Shown one piece after another: positions 34,252-42,577 of a stretch of 64,000 bases of DNA. Source of the DNA: Flagellimonas hymeniacidonis (GTDB lineage Bacteria; Bacteroidota; Bacteroidia; Flavobacteriales; Flavobacteriaceae); NCBI RefSeq assembly GCF_008040165.1, contig NZ_VRUR01000001.1:1383349-1447348 (forward strand). Reading direction: 5' to 3'. A program made the translations under genes and the position numbers. Within the stretch, counting starts at the first letter, position 1. Each line of letters starts with the position of its first letter. Under the pieces are notes generated by a model. The model did no database searches. It was given only the letters and a program-made list of their open reading frames with translations, and was not told where the DNA came from.

Positions 34252-35832
34252 ATGAAAAAGTATCTTAATCTCTTTGACTTTTCCCAGAAAGTAAACTATA
34301 GAACAGAAGTATTATCTGGGTTAACGGTGGCCTTGGCGTTGGTGCCTGAGGCCATTGCCTTTGCATTAATTCCTGGTTTTTCACCATTAACTGGATTGTA
34401 CGCGGCCTTTGTCTTGGCTTTGGTAACCTCAATTCTTGGTGGTCGCCCTGGAATGATATCTGGAGCTACCGGCGCTGTGGCGGTAATTTTTGTTGGATTG
34501 ATTTTGGAACTCAAACGGACATTTCCAGGTATAGAGCCGACCACCATATTAAACTACGTTTTTGCAACGGTCATCATAGCGGGTGTCATTCAGATTTTAG
34601 CCGGATTACTTCGTTTAGGAAAATTTATTCGTTTAGTACCGCATCCGGTAATGTTCGGATTTGTAAACGGTTTGGCAATAATCATTTTCATGGCGCAGTT
34701 CCCAAATTTTTATCAAAAAGGAACAGAAGAGTTGCTTACAGGCGCTTCATTATATACCATGTTGGGGCTAACGCTGTTGACTATGCTCATTATTTGGGGC
34801 TTTCCAAAATTGACAAAAGCAGTTCCTTCCTCCCTTTTGGCCATTGTAGTAGTTTCTGCGCTAGTTATTGGCTTTGGCATTGATACCCTTACCGTTGCTG
34901 ATACGATGCAAGAAGGAGAAAGTATTAAAGGAGGCTTCCCACCCATATCCATTCCAAACATTCCCTTGACCTGGAATACGTTTTTAATCATCATTCCATA
35001 TGCAGGTATCGTAGCAGGTGTTGGGCTTATTGAAAGTTTATTGACGCTAAACATTATTGATGAGATTACGGAAACCCGTGGTAGTGGAAACAAGGAATGT
35101 GTGGCGCAGGGTACCGCTAATATTCTATCTGGATTCTTATCAGGAATGGGTGGTTGTGCAATGATTGGGCAGAGTTTAATCAATACATCGTCAGGAGCAA
35201 GGGCAAGACTCTCTGGTATTACCGCGGCGGTGATGCTTTTGGTATTTATTATGTTTGGTAGCAGCTTAATTGAGCAATTGCCAATGGCCGCATTGGTTGG
35301 ATTGATGTTTATGGTTGCCATAGGTACTTTTGAATGGGCTAGTTTTAAAACATTCCGGAAAATGCCGAATTCTGATGTTATAGTGATGGTTTTGGTGACT
35401 TTGATTACGGCCATTACACATAACCTTGCCGTTGCCGTTTTATTGGGCGTGATCATTTCGGCATTGGCCTATTCCTGGGAAAATGCAAAACGAATACGTG
35501 CTCGAAAATATATTGATGAGGATGGAGTAAAGCACTATGAGATTTATGGCCCCTTATTCTTTGGATCTACAACCTTGTTTGCAGAAAAATTCGATGTTCA
35601 TAATGACCCAAGCGAGGTGATTATCGATTTTCAAGAAAGTAGGGTAGCAGACATGTCGGGGATTGAAGCATTGAATAAAATTACAGAGCGTTATGCCAAA
35701 GCAGGTAAAAAAGTTCACCTAAGACATCTAAGCAAAGACTGCATACGTCTATTGAAAAATGCGCAAGACATTATTGAAGTTAATGTTCTTGAAGACCCAA
35801 CATATAAAGTAGTAGTAGATAAGATTAATTAG
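34252..35832 (+). CDS. SulP family anion transporter with STAS domain
   Basis: 526-aa SulP/SLC26 transporter: about 12-14 membrane segments (residues 15-405) and a C-terminal STAS domain (about 420-520, containing VIIDFQESRVADMSGIEAL). The conserved GLVPEAIAFALIPG-type segment (here LALVPEAIAFALIPGFSPLTGLYAAF) and the ATGAVAVIFV helix are visible. Substrate could be sulfate, bicarbonate or a dicarboxylate; SulP proteins next to a carbonic anhydrase are often bicarbonate carriers, but there is none here. Has its own promoter box, and its stop overlaps the convergent 95-aa gene (shared TTAG). Confidence 0.9.
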   Translation: MKKYLNLFDFSQKVNYRTEVLSGLTVALALVPEAIAFALIPGFSPLTGLYAAFVLALVTSILGGRPGMISGATGAVAVIFVGLILELKRTFPGIEPTTILNYVFATVIIAGVIQILAGLLRLGKFIRLVPHPVMFGFVNGLAIIIFMAQFPNFYQKGTEELLTGASLYTMLGLTLLTMLIIWGFPKLTKAVPSSLLAIVVVSALVIGFGIDTLTVADTMQEGESIKGGFPPISIPNIPLTWNTFLIIIPYAGIVAGVGLIESLLTLNIIDEITETRGSGNKECVAQGTANILSGFLSGMGGCAMIGQSLINTSSGARARLSGITAAVMLLVFIMFGSSLIEQLPMAALVGLMFMVAIGTFEWASFKTFRKMPNSDVIVMVLVTLITAITHNLAVAVLLGVIISALAYSWENAKRIRARKYIDEDGVKHYEIYGPLFFGSTTLFAEKFDVHNDPSEVIIDFQESRVADMSGIEALNKITERYAKAGKKVHLRHLSKDCIRLLKNAQDIIEVNVLEDPTYKVVVDKIN

Positions 35833-36116
35833 TAAAGGTTAGCTTGAAAAAGCAAATACCCTCCAAAAATTAAAAGACACAGAATTAAAAAAGCACCAAG
35901 ATAATTTCTTATTTCCTGTAATCTATCTTTTTTAGCTTGGGCAATGATTTTATCTCTAATTTTTTTCTGCTCAAAAGGGGTAAGTTCCTTAAAGTGAAGT
36001 TTTCTCTCAGTAATATAACCGTCATAGGCCTCCCGGATATCACTATAACTACGCCTTTTATGCAACAAAGCGCGATTTGCTTTTATAACTAATAATGAGT
36101 GACTGGCGAACCCCAT
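35829..36116 (-). CDS. Small membrane-anchored protein, unknown
   Basis: 95-aa basic protein with a single C-terminal TM segment (about 72-92, YLGAFLILCLLIFGGYLLFQ). The N-terminal 65 residues are helical and charged, with the pattern FKELTPFEQKKIRDKIIAQAKK. I do not recognise a family. The gene converges on sulP with a 4-nt overlap of stop codons; 60 bp separate its start from the following DinB-like gene. Confidence 0.65.
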   Translation of the reverse strand: MGFASHSLLVIKANRALLHKRRSYSDIREAYDGYITERKLHFKELTPFEQKKIRDKIIAQAKKDRLQEIRNYLGAFLILCLLIFGGYLLFQANLY

Positions 36117-36176
36117 CTTTTAGGTTTTAATTATGGGTAGCAGAAAATAGCGTTTTGTTACAAAACCCTTAGCCCT

Positions 36177-36767
36177 TTAATTATTTCTAAGCCTACCGTT
36201 GAAAACGCTAATATTAGGATTTATAGGGTTCCCAGAAGTCCGTCGCATCATCGTGATTTGCCCTGCATGATAGATACAATCCGATAGCATTCCATTAATC
36301 ATATTCCAATATGGATAAGGAGTTTGTTTTTCTCCACGTTGAAAAATGACTTTAAAATTTTCAAAATCAGCGGCACTTTTACCCGCCATCAACTGGCTTG
36401 CTGTCTGAAGATTGTTTAATGTCCCTTTACGTAAATCTTCATAGGTAAGTGCAGAAAGGTCCATAGGTCTAACATTGGGTTTGGACCCTGGCGCATTCAT
36501 GATCATTTCAGACATTCCATAAATATGCTGAAGGGTTTCAAAAACTGTTCTACCCTCTTCCGAAGCTTTATAATCCAAATCTTTTTGTGCCAATCCCTCA
36601 GTTGCCCAATAATAACGGAAACCTAGACCATCAATCATTCTGGCAACCACATTTCCTGGACTATAATCTTCAGGGTAGTCGGGAATTTCATAATAGGGTA
36701 ATTGTTTTTCTTGTGCTTGCATTTGTAAAGTCAAAATAAGAATGGGAAGTACTATATATTTTTTCAT
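36177..36767 (-). CDS. Secreted DinB-like metal-binding protein
   Basis: 196-aa protein with a signal peptide ending MQAQ (residue 19) and a four-helix DinB-like fold. The metal-binding histidines can be placed in TLQHIYGM (about residue 85) and in DCIYHAGQITMMRR (about 166). DinB family proteins are usually cytoplasmic thiol-transferase-like; an exported version is less usual but occurs in Bacteroidota. It is the last gene of a minus-strand group (YCII-like, lipocalin-like and HTH-membrane protein), 9 bp after the YCII-like gene. The function is unknown. Confidence 0.8.
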   Translation of the reverse strand: MKKYIVLPILILTLQMQAQEKQLPYYEIPDYPEDYSPGNVVARMIDGLGFRYYWATEGLAQKDLDYKASEEGRTVFETLQHIYGMSEMIMNAPGSKPNVRPMDLSALTYEDLRKGTLNNLQTASQLMAGKSAADFENFKVIFQRGEKQTPYPYWNMINGMLSDCIYHAGQITMMRRTSGNPINPNISVFNGRLRNN

Positions 36768-36776
36768 AAACTAAAA

Positions 36777-37148
36777 TTATTCAATACACCCTTTATAAAA
36801 AGCATTGAAAGGGTGAACTTCAACATTAAAAAGTTTTTTTTGGAGCGCAATATCTTGATGTAGCATTGCTTTAGCAGCTTCCAAATCATCTGCTTTCAAA
36901 ATGATCATTCCAGTATCGCTATAACGAGCACCTAAGATAATTTGCTTTTCCTTTCTTAGGTTAGATAAAAATCCGGAATGCTCTTTAAAATATGCCTGTT
37001 CTCCAGGTTGCTTCTCCATATCCCAACTTTCACCCAAAGTATAAAGCGCAATAAAATGTGGTTGAACATCTTGATGTTCTTGCGAGAACATCATAAAAGG
37101 AACACCTATAGTAAAACATAAAATGAGTACGGCTTTCATTCTTCCCAT
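36777..37148 (-). CDS. Secreted YCII-like small protein
   Basis: 123-aa exported protein. Signal peptide about 1-23 (ends MMFSQ). The mature part has the dimeric ferredoxin-like pattern of YCII proteins: PHFIALYTLGESWD, helix with HSGFLSNLRKEKQIILGARYSDTGMIILKADDLEAAKAMLHQD, and the NVEVHPFNAFYKG end strand. The conserved His of YCII (in EHSGFL) is present. An ATG three codons in (37139, MKAVLILCF) gives a more typical signal peptide and may be the true start. Downstream, the DinB-like gene follows after 9 bp; upstream, the lipocalin-like gene ends 29 bp before. Confidence 0.75.
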   Translation of the reverse strand: MGRMKAVLILCFTIGVPFMMFSQEHQDVQPHFIALYTLGESWDMEKQPGEQAYFKEHSGFLSNLRKEKQIILGARYSDTGMIILKADDLEAAKAMLHQDIALQKKLFNVEVHPFNAFYKGCIE

Positions 37149-37177
37149 CTAGATTTGAGTAAAAGTAAAGATAATTA

Positions 37178-37891
37178 TTATTGTTTCCGTAAACTCCATA
37201 CTTCGTAAAGTGGATCTCCTTTACTACTAAACCCGGAATGGTGCCAATCCCCATCTTTTGTTTCAAAATCGAATTGAAGACTTGCTCCTACCCGTGAATT
37301 ATCCCGAGAAAAAAACTCGATATTCTCCTGGTATTTACCATTAATGGTGGTGTAATTTCCACCACCCGTTGCCATAAATTGTTTGGTATCCGTGTTGTAA
37401 GCAATCCATTGGAACCTTGTTCCAGAAAGTATTTTCATGGTTTTTCGTGGTTGATCCACATTACGGGTTTGAAATTCTCCATTACGTTTACGGCCAGACA
37501 TTAGCCAAGCGCCATTCAATGTGCCTGGATCATTATCATCTATTCGAGTCCAAACTCGGTCGTCACCTTTTATTTTCAAAAGGTGTTCAGAAAGTTCAAT
37601 CTCGAAAGAAACTTGGGAACCAACACGGCTCGGAGTTTCAGAATCGAATTCCACAGTTTCGGTAACGGTATTGCCATTTATAGACCAAGCACCTCCGTTG
37701 GCACTTATAAAAGCTCCGGAATCCATATTAAACCATGTGGATACTTGGTGTCCTTCAGAAAAGATAACTACGTTCTTAAGCTGTTGGCCATCCGCGGTAG
37801 ACTTTGTATTTTCCCAGGCACCCAGTAAGGTTTGTGCTTTTACGGATAAACAAAGAATACAAGTCAATATTGTCAAAATATACTTTTTCAT
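37178..37891 (-). CDS. Exported two-module lipocalin-like protein
   Basis: 237-aa secreted protein with signal peptide ending VKAQ (residue 19). The mature part is two similar beta-rich modules: LLGAWENTKSTADG ... GGAWSINGNTVTETVEF ... SRVGSQVSFEIEL and LNGAWLMSGRKRNG ... GGNYTTINGKYQENIEF ... SRVGASLQFDFE. The GAW start and the SRVG strand are shared at equal spacing, which indicates a duplication. Lipocalin-like domains bind small hydrophobic ligands. The start overlaps the stop of the upstream HTH-membrane gene (ATGA), so the two are translationally coupled. Confidence 0.75.
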   Translation of the reverse strand: MKKYILTILTCILCLSVKAQTLLGAWENTKSTADGQQLKNVVIFSEGHQVSTWFNMDSGAFISANGGAWSINGNTVTETVEFDSETPSRVGSQVSFEIELSEHLLKIKGDDRVWTRIDDNDPGTLNGAWLMSGRKRNGEFQTRNVDQPRKTMKILSGTRFQWIAYNTDTKQFMATGGGNYTTINGKYQENIEFFSRDNSRVGASLQFDFETKDGDWHHSGFSSKGDPLYEVWSLRKQ

Positions 37892-39180
37892 CTGTTCTGT
37901 TTATAATTGAAGTCTTCTGAGTAAACTTTTTCTCCTTCCAAATTGTTTAAGTGCACAAAATCAACAGCGCCTTTTCCTGTAAATGTAAATATCAACCCCA
38001 TAATTTTGCCTCTTTCTCCTTTAAAATCTGTATCCAAAGCAAGTTCATCATTTAAATAGTACTTGAGGCGTTGGTTAGAACTGACCAACCGTATAGTTTG
38101 CCATTCGGACATATTTGTACCTAAGGCAGAAAAATCGTTTTCCATTCCTGATAATATTGTATCACCCACCTTTACATTTAAGTTACTAACACAACCCTTA
38201 TCCGTTATGCCCAACCAAGAAGCATCCTTTTCATCTATGATTTTCACTTCCATATATGGGCAAACAATCCCCTGTATATCATCAAACCTGACTTTTGTCT
38301 CTAAAACAAAGCTATCTGACCTTAAATCAGAGAACTCTCTGATATTAAAATATGATACAATGAGATTTTTATTGGGGTCTATATGGGATTGCTTAAAGGC
38401 TTCGTTTTTTACCCTCATACTTCCTTCATCAACTAATTTTGATTGATTGGGATAAAAGGGAATGTTGTCCAATCTATTGGATTTAGCAGTGGCAAACCAA
38501 CCATCTGTTTGAATATTGACCCGAATTTTTCTTATAATCGTATCATTAGCAATAAGATGAGCCCAATGAAAACCGGGATAATAATAGATCTCGGAAAAAT
38601 TCTTTTTGGCAGGGTCAATTGCTTTTTTATGGGTTGGATTCCAAGAACGTTGGATGAAGAAACTATCAGCTTCTACTCCCTGTAGGTCGTAGGAAAAAAT
38701 GACAGAATTGGGAACATTATGGGTCACTGTTTTATTGGCGGAAAACTTTACACTATCTGGGATTTGTATCGGCTTATTATCGGTGGAAATAATTAGAAAC
38801 ACTATAATTGTTACAACCAACCCAAAAGCCAAAAAAAGCAAAAGTTTTATAGCCAGGGATGAGGTTTTTTTAGAGGTTTTATTCCCTGGTCCAAAAACTT
38901 TGTTTTGTTCTTGTAGAAAAGAGTTCCAATCATCATAGTCAATTAGCGAAGCCAATGCATTTAGGGTACTTGGGTGTGGCATTTGATTAAACTCATTCTT
39001 CCATAGCCGTTTCATTGTAGAAAGGCTGATTCTTGTGCCAGAACGTTCCTCCATCAACTCCATTAAATATTCCAAATCCCGCTGTCGGAGTCTTTTTCCA
39101 GAGGAGAATTGCTCTGGAAAAAACCGCTGCTCAATTTTTTTGATGCAATCTGAAATTGAATTTCTCTCTATAGCTTGCAT
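37888..39180 (-). CDS. Membrane-spanning protein with cytoplasmic HTH-like and extracytoplasmic lectin-like domains
   Basis: 430-aa protein with an unusual layout. Residues 1-90 form a predicted DNA-binding-like helical module (KRLRQRDLEYLMELMEE, then ISLSTMKRLW and TLNALASLIDYDDWNSF) resembling XRE-type regulators. One TM segment lies at 109-132. The C-terminal 290 residues are beta-rich and end in a concanavalin/LamG-like segment (SFVLETKVRFDDIQG ... WQTIRLVSSNQRLKYYLND). This would be a one-protein transmembrane sensor-regulator. It diverges from the DUF1080-like secreted protein (115 bp between the starts) and is coupled (ATGA) to the lipocalin-like gene. The DNA-binding role is an inference from the sequence pattern. 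Confidence 0.68.
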   Translation of the reverse strand: MQAIERNSISDCIKKIEQRFFPEQFSSGKRLRQRDLEYLMELMEERSGTRISLSTMKRLWKNEFNQMPHPSTLNALASLIDYDDWNSFLQEQNKVFGPGNKTSKKTSSLAIKLLLFLAFGLVVTIIVFLIISTDNKPIQIPDSVKFSANKTVTHNVPNSVIFSYDLQGVEADSFFIQRSWNPTHKKAIDPAKKNFSEIYYYPGFHWAHLIANDTIIRKIRVNIQTDGWFATAKSNRLDNIPFYPNQSKLVDEGSMRVKNEAFKQSHIDPNKNLIVSYFNIREFSDLRSDSFVLETKVRFDDIQGIVCPYMEVKIIDEKDASWLGITDKGCVSNLNVKVGDTILSGMENDFSALGTNMSEWQTIRLVSSNQRLKYYLNDELALDTDFKGERGKIMGLIFTFTGKGAVDFVHLNNLEGEKVYSEDFNYKQNR

Positions 39181-39295
39181 AAAGAGCTTTTTGAAATGGA
39201 CGAAAAATAAGCCATAAATAAACGGTTTTTGATTGCGTAACTAATGTAAAGAAGGCTCAATATTGTATAAAAATAAACCTTTTCAATTTTTAGCT

Positions 39296-40438
39296 ATGAC
39301 ATGTCTGAATTCCATTCAAATTAAAATTTACTTGACTATAGCCTTACTAATCTCTGGTAAATTCCTGTTTGCCCAAAGTATTCCGTTGACTCCTCAAAAT
39401 TGGCAAGTTGTGGATAATGAAAATAACCAAGAATTAGATTTACAAGTAAGCGAATACAAAGGCAAGTCGGCAATTCATTTGGGAAGGCATGAAATTGTGA
39501 AGCTAAAGACCAATACATATGAAAACTTTGTACTTGAAATGGATATTGCCGGAAAAGCAATGCCAGGTATTGGTTTTAGAGCTAAAGATTTATGGGATTA
39601 CGAATTTTTGTACTTCCGTGTTTTTTCAGGAGGTAAAGATGATGCGATTCAGTATATCCCAGTCTTTCATGGATCACATCCTTGGCAATTGTACAATGAG
39701 CCTACCTATGAAACATCTGCAGAATTTAAATCACAAGAGTGGTTTCATGTTAAAATGGAAGTGTTTGATAAAAATATGCGGGTATTCATTGGAGATAAAG
39801 AAACCCCCAATATGCAAGTTGAACTACTACAGAAGGAATGTGATAAGGGCAGTGTTTTTTTGAAGACCAGTTTTGCGGAAGCTTATTTCAGCAATGTAAA
39901 AATACAGCCGCTTGAAAAACCTTTTACAATCGAGCAGCCGAGAACTGAATTTAAATATATTGCTGAATGGGAAATTTCAGAACAACTTCAAGGCAACATC
40001 CGTTCTCAAAGACAATATTTTGAATGGATAGGAAATGCCGAAAAAAACCATAAATGGAGGGCTATTGAAGCTGACATAACGGGGATTATAAACATGGCTC
40101 AATATTATGATCATCCGCAAGAATCAGCTTTTGCAAAAACGACCATTCATTCTGATGTTGCCAAAAAAATGACCCTTGCATATGATTATACCCAGGTATT
40201 GCTTATTTCCCTAAATAATAAGATTATTTTCTACGGTCGCGAGTTGGACATGAACAATTTTATGCGGGTAACCGATGGAGAACAAACGATAGAATTGTCA
40301 TTGAATAAAGGAGAAAACAAGCTGGTTTTTTGGATTCGCTCTGATGACGAATGGCAAAATGAGGTAGGTAACCCTCCATATTTGGGGCGAAAACAAGCAA
40401 TGAATTGGGGATTTATGGCAAGACTATTACAGGAATAG
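39296..40438 (+). CDS. Secreted DUF1080/concanavalin-like protein
   Basis: 380-aa exported protein. Signal peptide about 1-27 (ends LFAQ) when started at ATG 39296; the frame is open to a TTG 33 bp upstream. The N-terminal half (about 30-215) has the DUF1080/3-keto-disaccharide-hydrolase jelly-roll pattern: FVLEMDIAGKAMPGIGFRAKD, YEFLYFRVFSGGKDDAIQY, EWFHVKMEVFDKNMRVFIGDKE. The C-terminal half (about 225-380) is a second beta domain without an obvious family. A saccharide-related role is plausible but not proven. It faces the membrane HTH protein, whose extracytoplasmic part is also jelly-roll-like, suggesting a common ligand. Confidence 0.72.
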   Translation: MTCLNSIQIKIYLTIALLISGKFLFAQSIPLTPQNWQVVDNENNQELDLQVSEYKGKSAIHLGRHEIVKLKTNTYENFVLEMDIAGKAMPGIGFRAKDLWDYEFLYFRVFSGGKDDAIQYIPVFHGSHPWQLYNEPTYETSAEFKSQEWFHVKMEVFDKNMRVFIGDKETPNMQVELLQKECDKGSVFLKTSFAEAYFSNVKIQPLEKPFTIEQPRTEFKYIAEWEISEQLQGNIRSQRQYFEWIGNAEKNHKWRAIEADITGIINMAQYYDHPQESAFAKTTIHSDVAKKMTLAYDYTQVLLISLNNKIIFYGRELDMNNFMRVTDGEQTIELSLNKGENKLVFWIRSDDEWQNEVGNPPYLGRKQAMNWGFMARLLQE

Positions 40439-40445
40439 TAATATA

Positions 40446-40937
40446 TTAAATTGGATTAAAAGTAAGCTCTAACATTCCTTCTTCCTCCAGGGCATTCCAT
40501 TTTGATATCAGTTCCTCAAAACTGTTATTGATTTTCTCCAAACGCTCTTGGGTTAGGATTTCGGGAAATGCCAGACCATCTTCCTTTAACATCCCTTTTA
40601 ATTGATCAATAAAATCGGAACCTATGTTTTTTTGAAAATGATCAATCAACAATAAATTTGCAATATGCTCGGTTTGCAATGACTCCACAGGTAGGTTTTT
40701 GGAAATCAATGCCTGCGGGCGTTGTTCCACGGGTAGTGAAAAATCTTGGATATTATATCCCTTGGCAAGTAATCCATAAAACGCATTGGTAAAGCCCAAC
40801 TCAGTTTCTATCGCAAAATGCGCAAGGTCATGTAACTCAAAATCCACTTGTAATTTGTCCCAAGTTCTGGTTTCATCTGACCTTATACAGGTAAGTGTGC
40901 TTTGCTTATCCCTATATTTTTTAAATTGAATAATCAT
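40446..40937 (-). CDS. Hypothetical cytosolic protein
   Basis: 163-aa soluble protein beginning MIIQFKKYRDKQSTLTCIRSD. The segment LQVDFELHDLAHFAIETELGF contains a histidine pair H-x-x-x-H in a helix (HDLAH) and is the most conserved-looking part. No signal peptide or TM segment, and no family that I recognise. It converges on the DUF1080-like gene with a 7-bp gap. A hairpin terminator just upstream of its start ends the cytochrome c transcript, so it must have its own promoter, or be read through. Confidence 0.6.
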   Translation of the reverse strand: MIIQFKKYRDKQSTLTCIRSDETRTWDKLQVDFELHDLAHFAIETELGFTNAFYGLLAKGYNIQDFSLPVEQRPQALISKNLPVESLQTEHIANLLLIDHFQKNIGSDFIDQLKGMLKEDGLAFPEILTQERLEKINNSFEELISKWNALEEEGMLELTFNPI

Positions 40938-40959
40938 GATTTGATGAAATTATAGGCAT

Positions 40960-41006
40960 AAAAAAGTGCTGTCATTACCAATTAAAAGGAATAACAGCAC
41001 TTTTTT
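40960..41006. terminator. Rho-independent terminator downstream of cytochrome c gene
   Basis: Stem AGTGCTGT/ACAGCACT (40965-40972 with 41094-style symmetry at 40994-41001) with a 21-nt loop, A run on the left and T6 on the right. On the minus strand it ends the cytochrome c gene (stop at 41020). Confidence 0.75.
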
Positions 41007-41019
41007 ATGTTATCTGTAT

Positions 41020-41499
41020 TTAAAGTGTGCGCAGATACTCAGCAAGATCCCTTGCCTCAGCCTCGGTAAGGTTTTGATTGAGCATAATTGCATTGTTGTA
41101 TTCCTTTAACAGCGCTTTTGCAATAGGGTCTTCTCGTAACATCTCATCAGGATTCAATATCATATTCATGACCCATTCTGGACTTCTACGTTCATAAACT
41201 CCCTCCATTGCCGGACCTATCATACGCTGGTCTACCATATGGCATGCCACGCATATGGCGTTGAATTTAGCCTCGCCACGAGCAGCCATTTCTGTATCTA
41301 TATCATCTGGAAACTCAAGATTTTTAATCGGTCCCACTCCTTTGTTGTCCAAATCTACCGGCACCCCTTCATTAGCTTGTGCTTTTTTGTCCTCAGATTT
41401 GGTACGGCTTACTTCAAAACCATCCTTTTTTTCTTCTTTTTTTCCGCCGCAGCTTGCTATAAAGGCACCTAATGCCAAGAACAGGAGTATTTTTTTCAT
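41020..41499 (-). CDS. Cytochrome c lipoprotein
   Basis: 159-aa lipoprotein c-type cytochrome. Lipobox FIASC (Cys17), a lysine/glutamate-rich linker (20-60), and a single-heme domain with CVACH at 83-87. The distal ligand is probably M139 in NNAIMLNQNLTEAEARDLAEYLRTL, the last being the usual C-terminal helix of class I cytochromes c. The glycine-proline GPAMEGVYERRSPEWVMNMILNP segment is characteristic. It would sit at the periplasmic face as an electron carrier. Single-gene unit closed by a terminator. Confidence 0.9.
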   Translation of the reverse strand: MKKILLFLALGAFIASCGGKKEEKKDGFEVSRTKSEDKKAQANEGVPVDLDNKGVGPIKNLEFPDDIDTEMAARGEAKFNAICVACHMVDQRMIGPAMEGVYERRSPEWVMNMILNPDEMLREDPIAKALLKEYNNAIMLNQNLTEAEARDLAEYLRTL

Positions 41500-41605
41500 C
41501 TTATTAATTTCAGTTGTAATTTGTTGTATTTGCAGCTACTAAGATAGTTAATTAGGCTTGAACTTTATAGTCCACTTTGTGTTACATCTAACACTATGCT
41601 CAGCG

Positions 41606-42577
41606 TTATGGATTACTAGTATGGGAGACAAAAAAATCCAGAGCTCTTTTTTCTGTATACGTTGTGTTTTTATCTTCCCAAAAGCCTACATGACCTCCAT
41701 ACTTAGGAACTTCTAAAAACAGATTTGGACTGCTCTCTGCCTCTCTATATGGATAACATTCCTCTCCTAAAAAAGAGTCATCTTTCGCATTTATTAGTAG
41801 GCTTGGAATTACAATGTTTGGCAAAAATTGTAGTGAACTGCATTGGGTATAGTAGTCCAGTGCGTTTTTAAAACCATGAGCATTACTAGTATAAAAATCA
41901 TCAAAATCCTTTAAAGTGATAATGGACTTAATGTCCTTATCTGAAACCAAATTGGGAAATAGACGCTGTTTTCCCCTTAGTTTGCTTATTAAATGTTTTT
42001 TAAATCGTTGGGCATACAAGATGTTCTTACGAGTGAGCAATTGGTCACAAGAACTATGTAAATTACAAGGAGCCGAAACAGCCACTGCTGCTTTTATCTC
42101 TTCAGGAATTGCATTTCCCTCCCCCAAATATTTAAGAACTAAATTGCCTCCTAGACTGAATCCTTTTAAAAAGATTTCTGAATACTTCTTGGTTTTTAAA
42201 ACATGTTCAATAACAGCAATTAAATCCTCTGTGGCTCCTGAATGGTATGAACGAAATAAGATGTTGGATTCCCCACTGCAACCACGATAATTAACCGCAC
42301 ATGCATCAAAATCATTTTGAGTAAAGAGCTTGGCGCTTCCAGTGATATAAGGCCGTTGCGCATCTCCCTCTAGACCATGAAGTAAAATAACTAGTTTTTG
42401 GGCAGGCACCTGTGAAAAACTCCAGTCCAGATCTAAAAAATCCCCATCTGAGAGTTTTATTCTTTCTCTCTTTTGAACAAGCCCAGACACTTTTCTAATT
42501 AACCCAGCATAAATGGTGGCAAAATGCCCATTTCTAAAAAAGAAAGGAGGTTTGTAAGAGGAAGAAATTAGGGGCAT
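41606..42577 (-). CDS. Alpha/beta hydrolase, YheT family
   Basis: 323-aa cytosolic hydrolase. YheT-type features: NGHFATIYAGLIRK at the N-terminus, LLHGLEGDAQRPYI (oxyanion loop), VNYRGCSGE, nucleophile Ser in LKGFSLGGNLVLKYLGE (about 146), Asp in LINAKDDSFL and His in KYGGHVGF. YheT proteins are esterases with unknown natural substrate. The bestrophin start lies upstream and its stop codon shares one base with this start (42577), so the genes are coupled. Confidence 0.9.
   Translation of the reverse strand: MPLISSSYKPPFFFRNGHFATIYAGLIRKVSGLVQKRERIKLSDGDFLDLDWSFSQVPAQKLVILLHGLEGDAQRPYITGSAKLFTQNDFDACAVNYRGCSGESNILFRSYHSGATEDLIAVIEHVLKTKKYSEIFLKGFSLGGNLVLKYLGEGNAIPEEIKAAVAVSAPCNLHSSCDQLLTRKNILYAQRFKKHLISKLRGKQRLFPNLVSDKDIKSIITLKDFDDFYTSNAHGFKNALDYYTQCSSLQFLPNIVIPSLLINAKDDSFLGEECYPYREAESSPNLFLEVPKYGGHVGFWEDKNTTYTEKRALDFFVSHTSNP

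Noticed and set aside
34713..35456. 247-aa open frame on the minus strand opposite sulP
   Set aside because: It lies wholly antisense to a clear SulP transporter and its composition (rich in I, T, N, P) is that of a reversed membrane gene, not a protein family.
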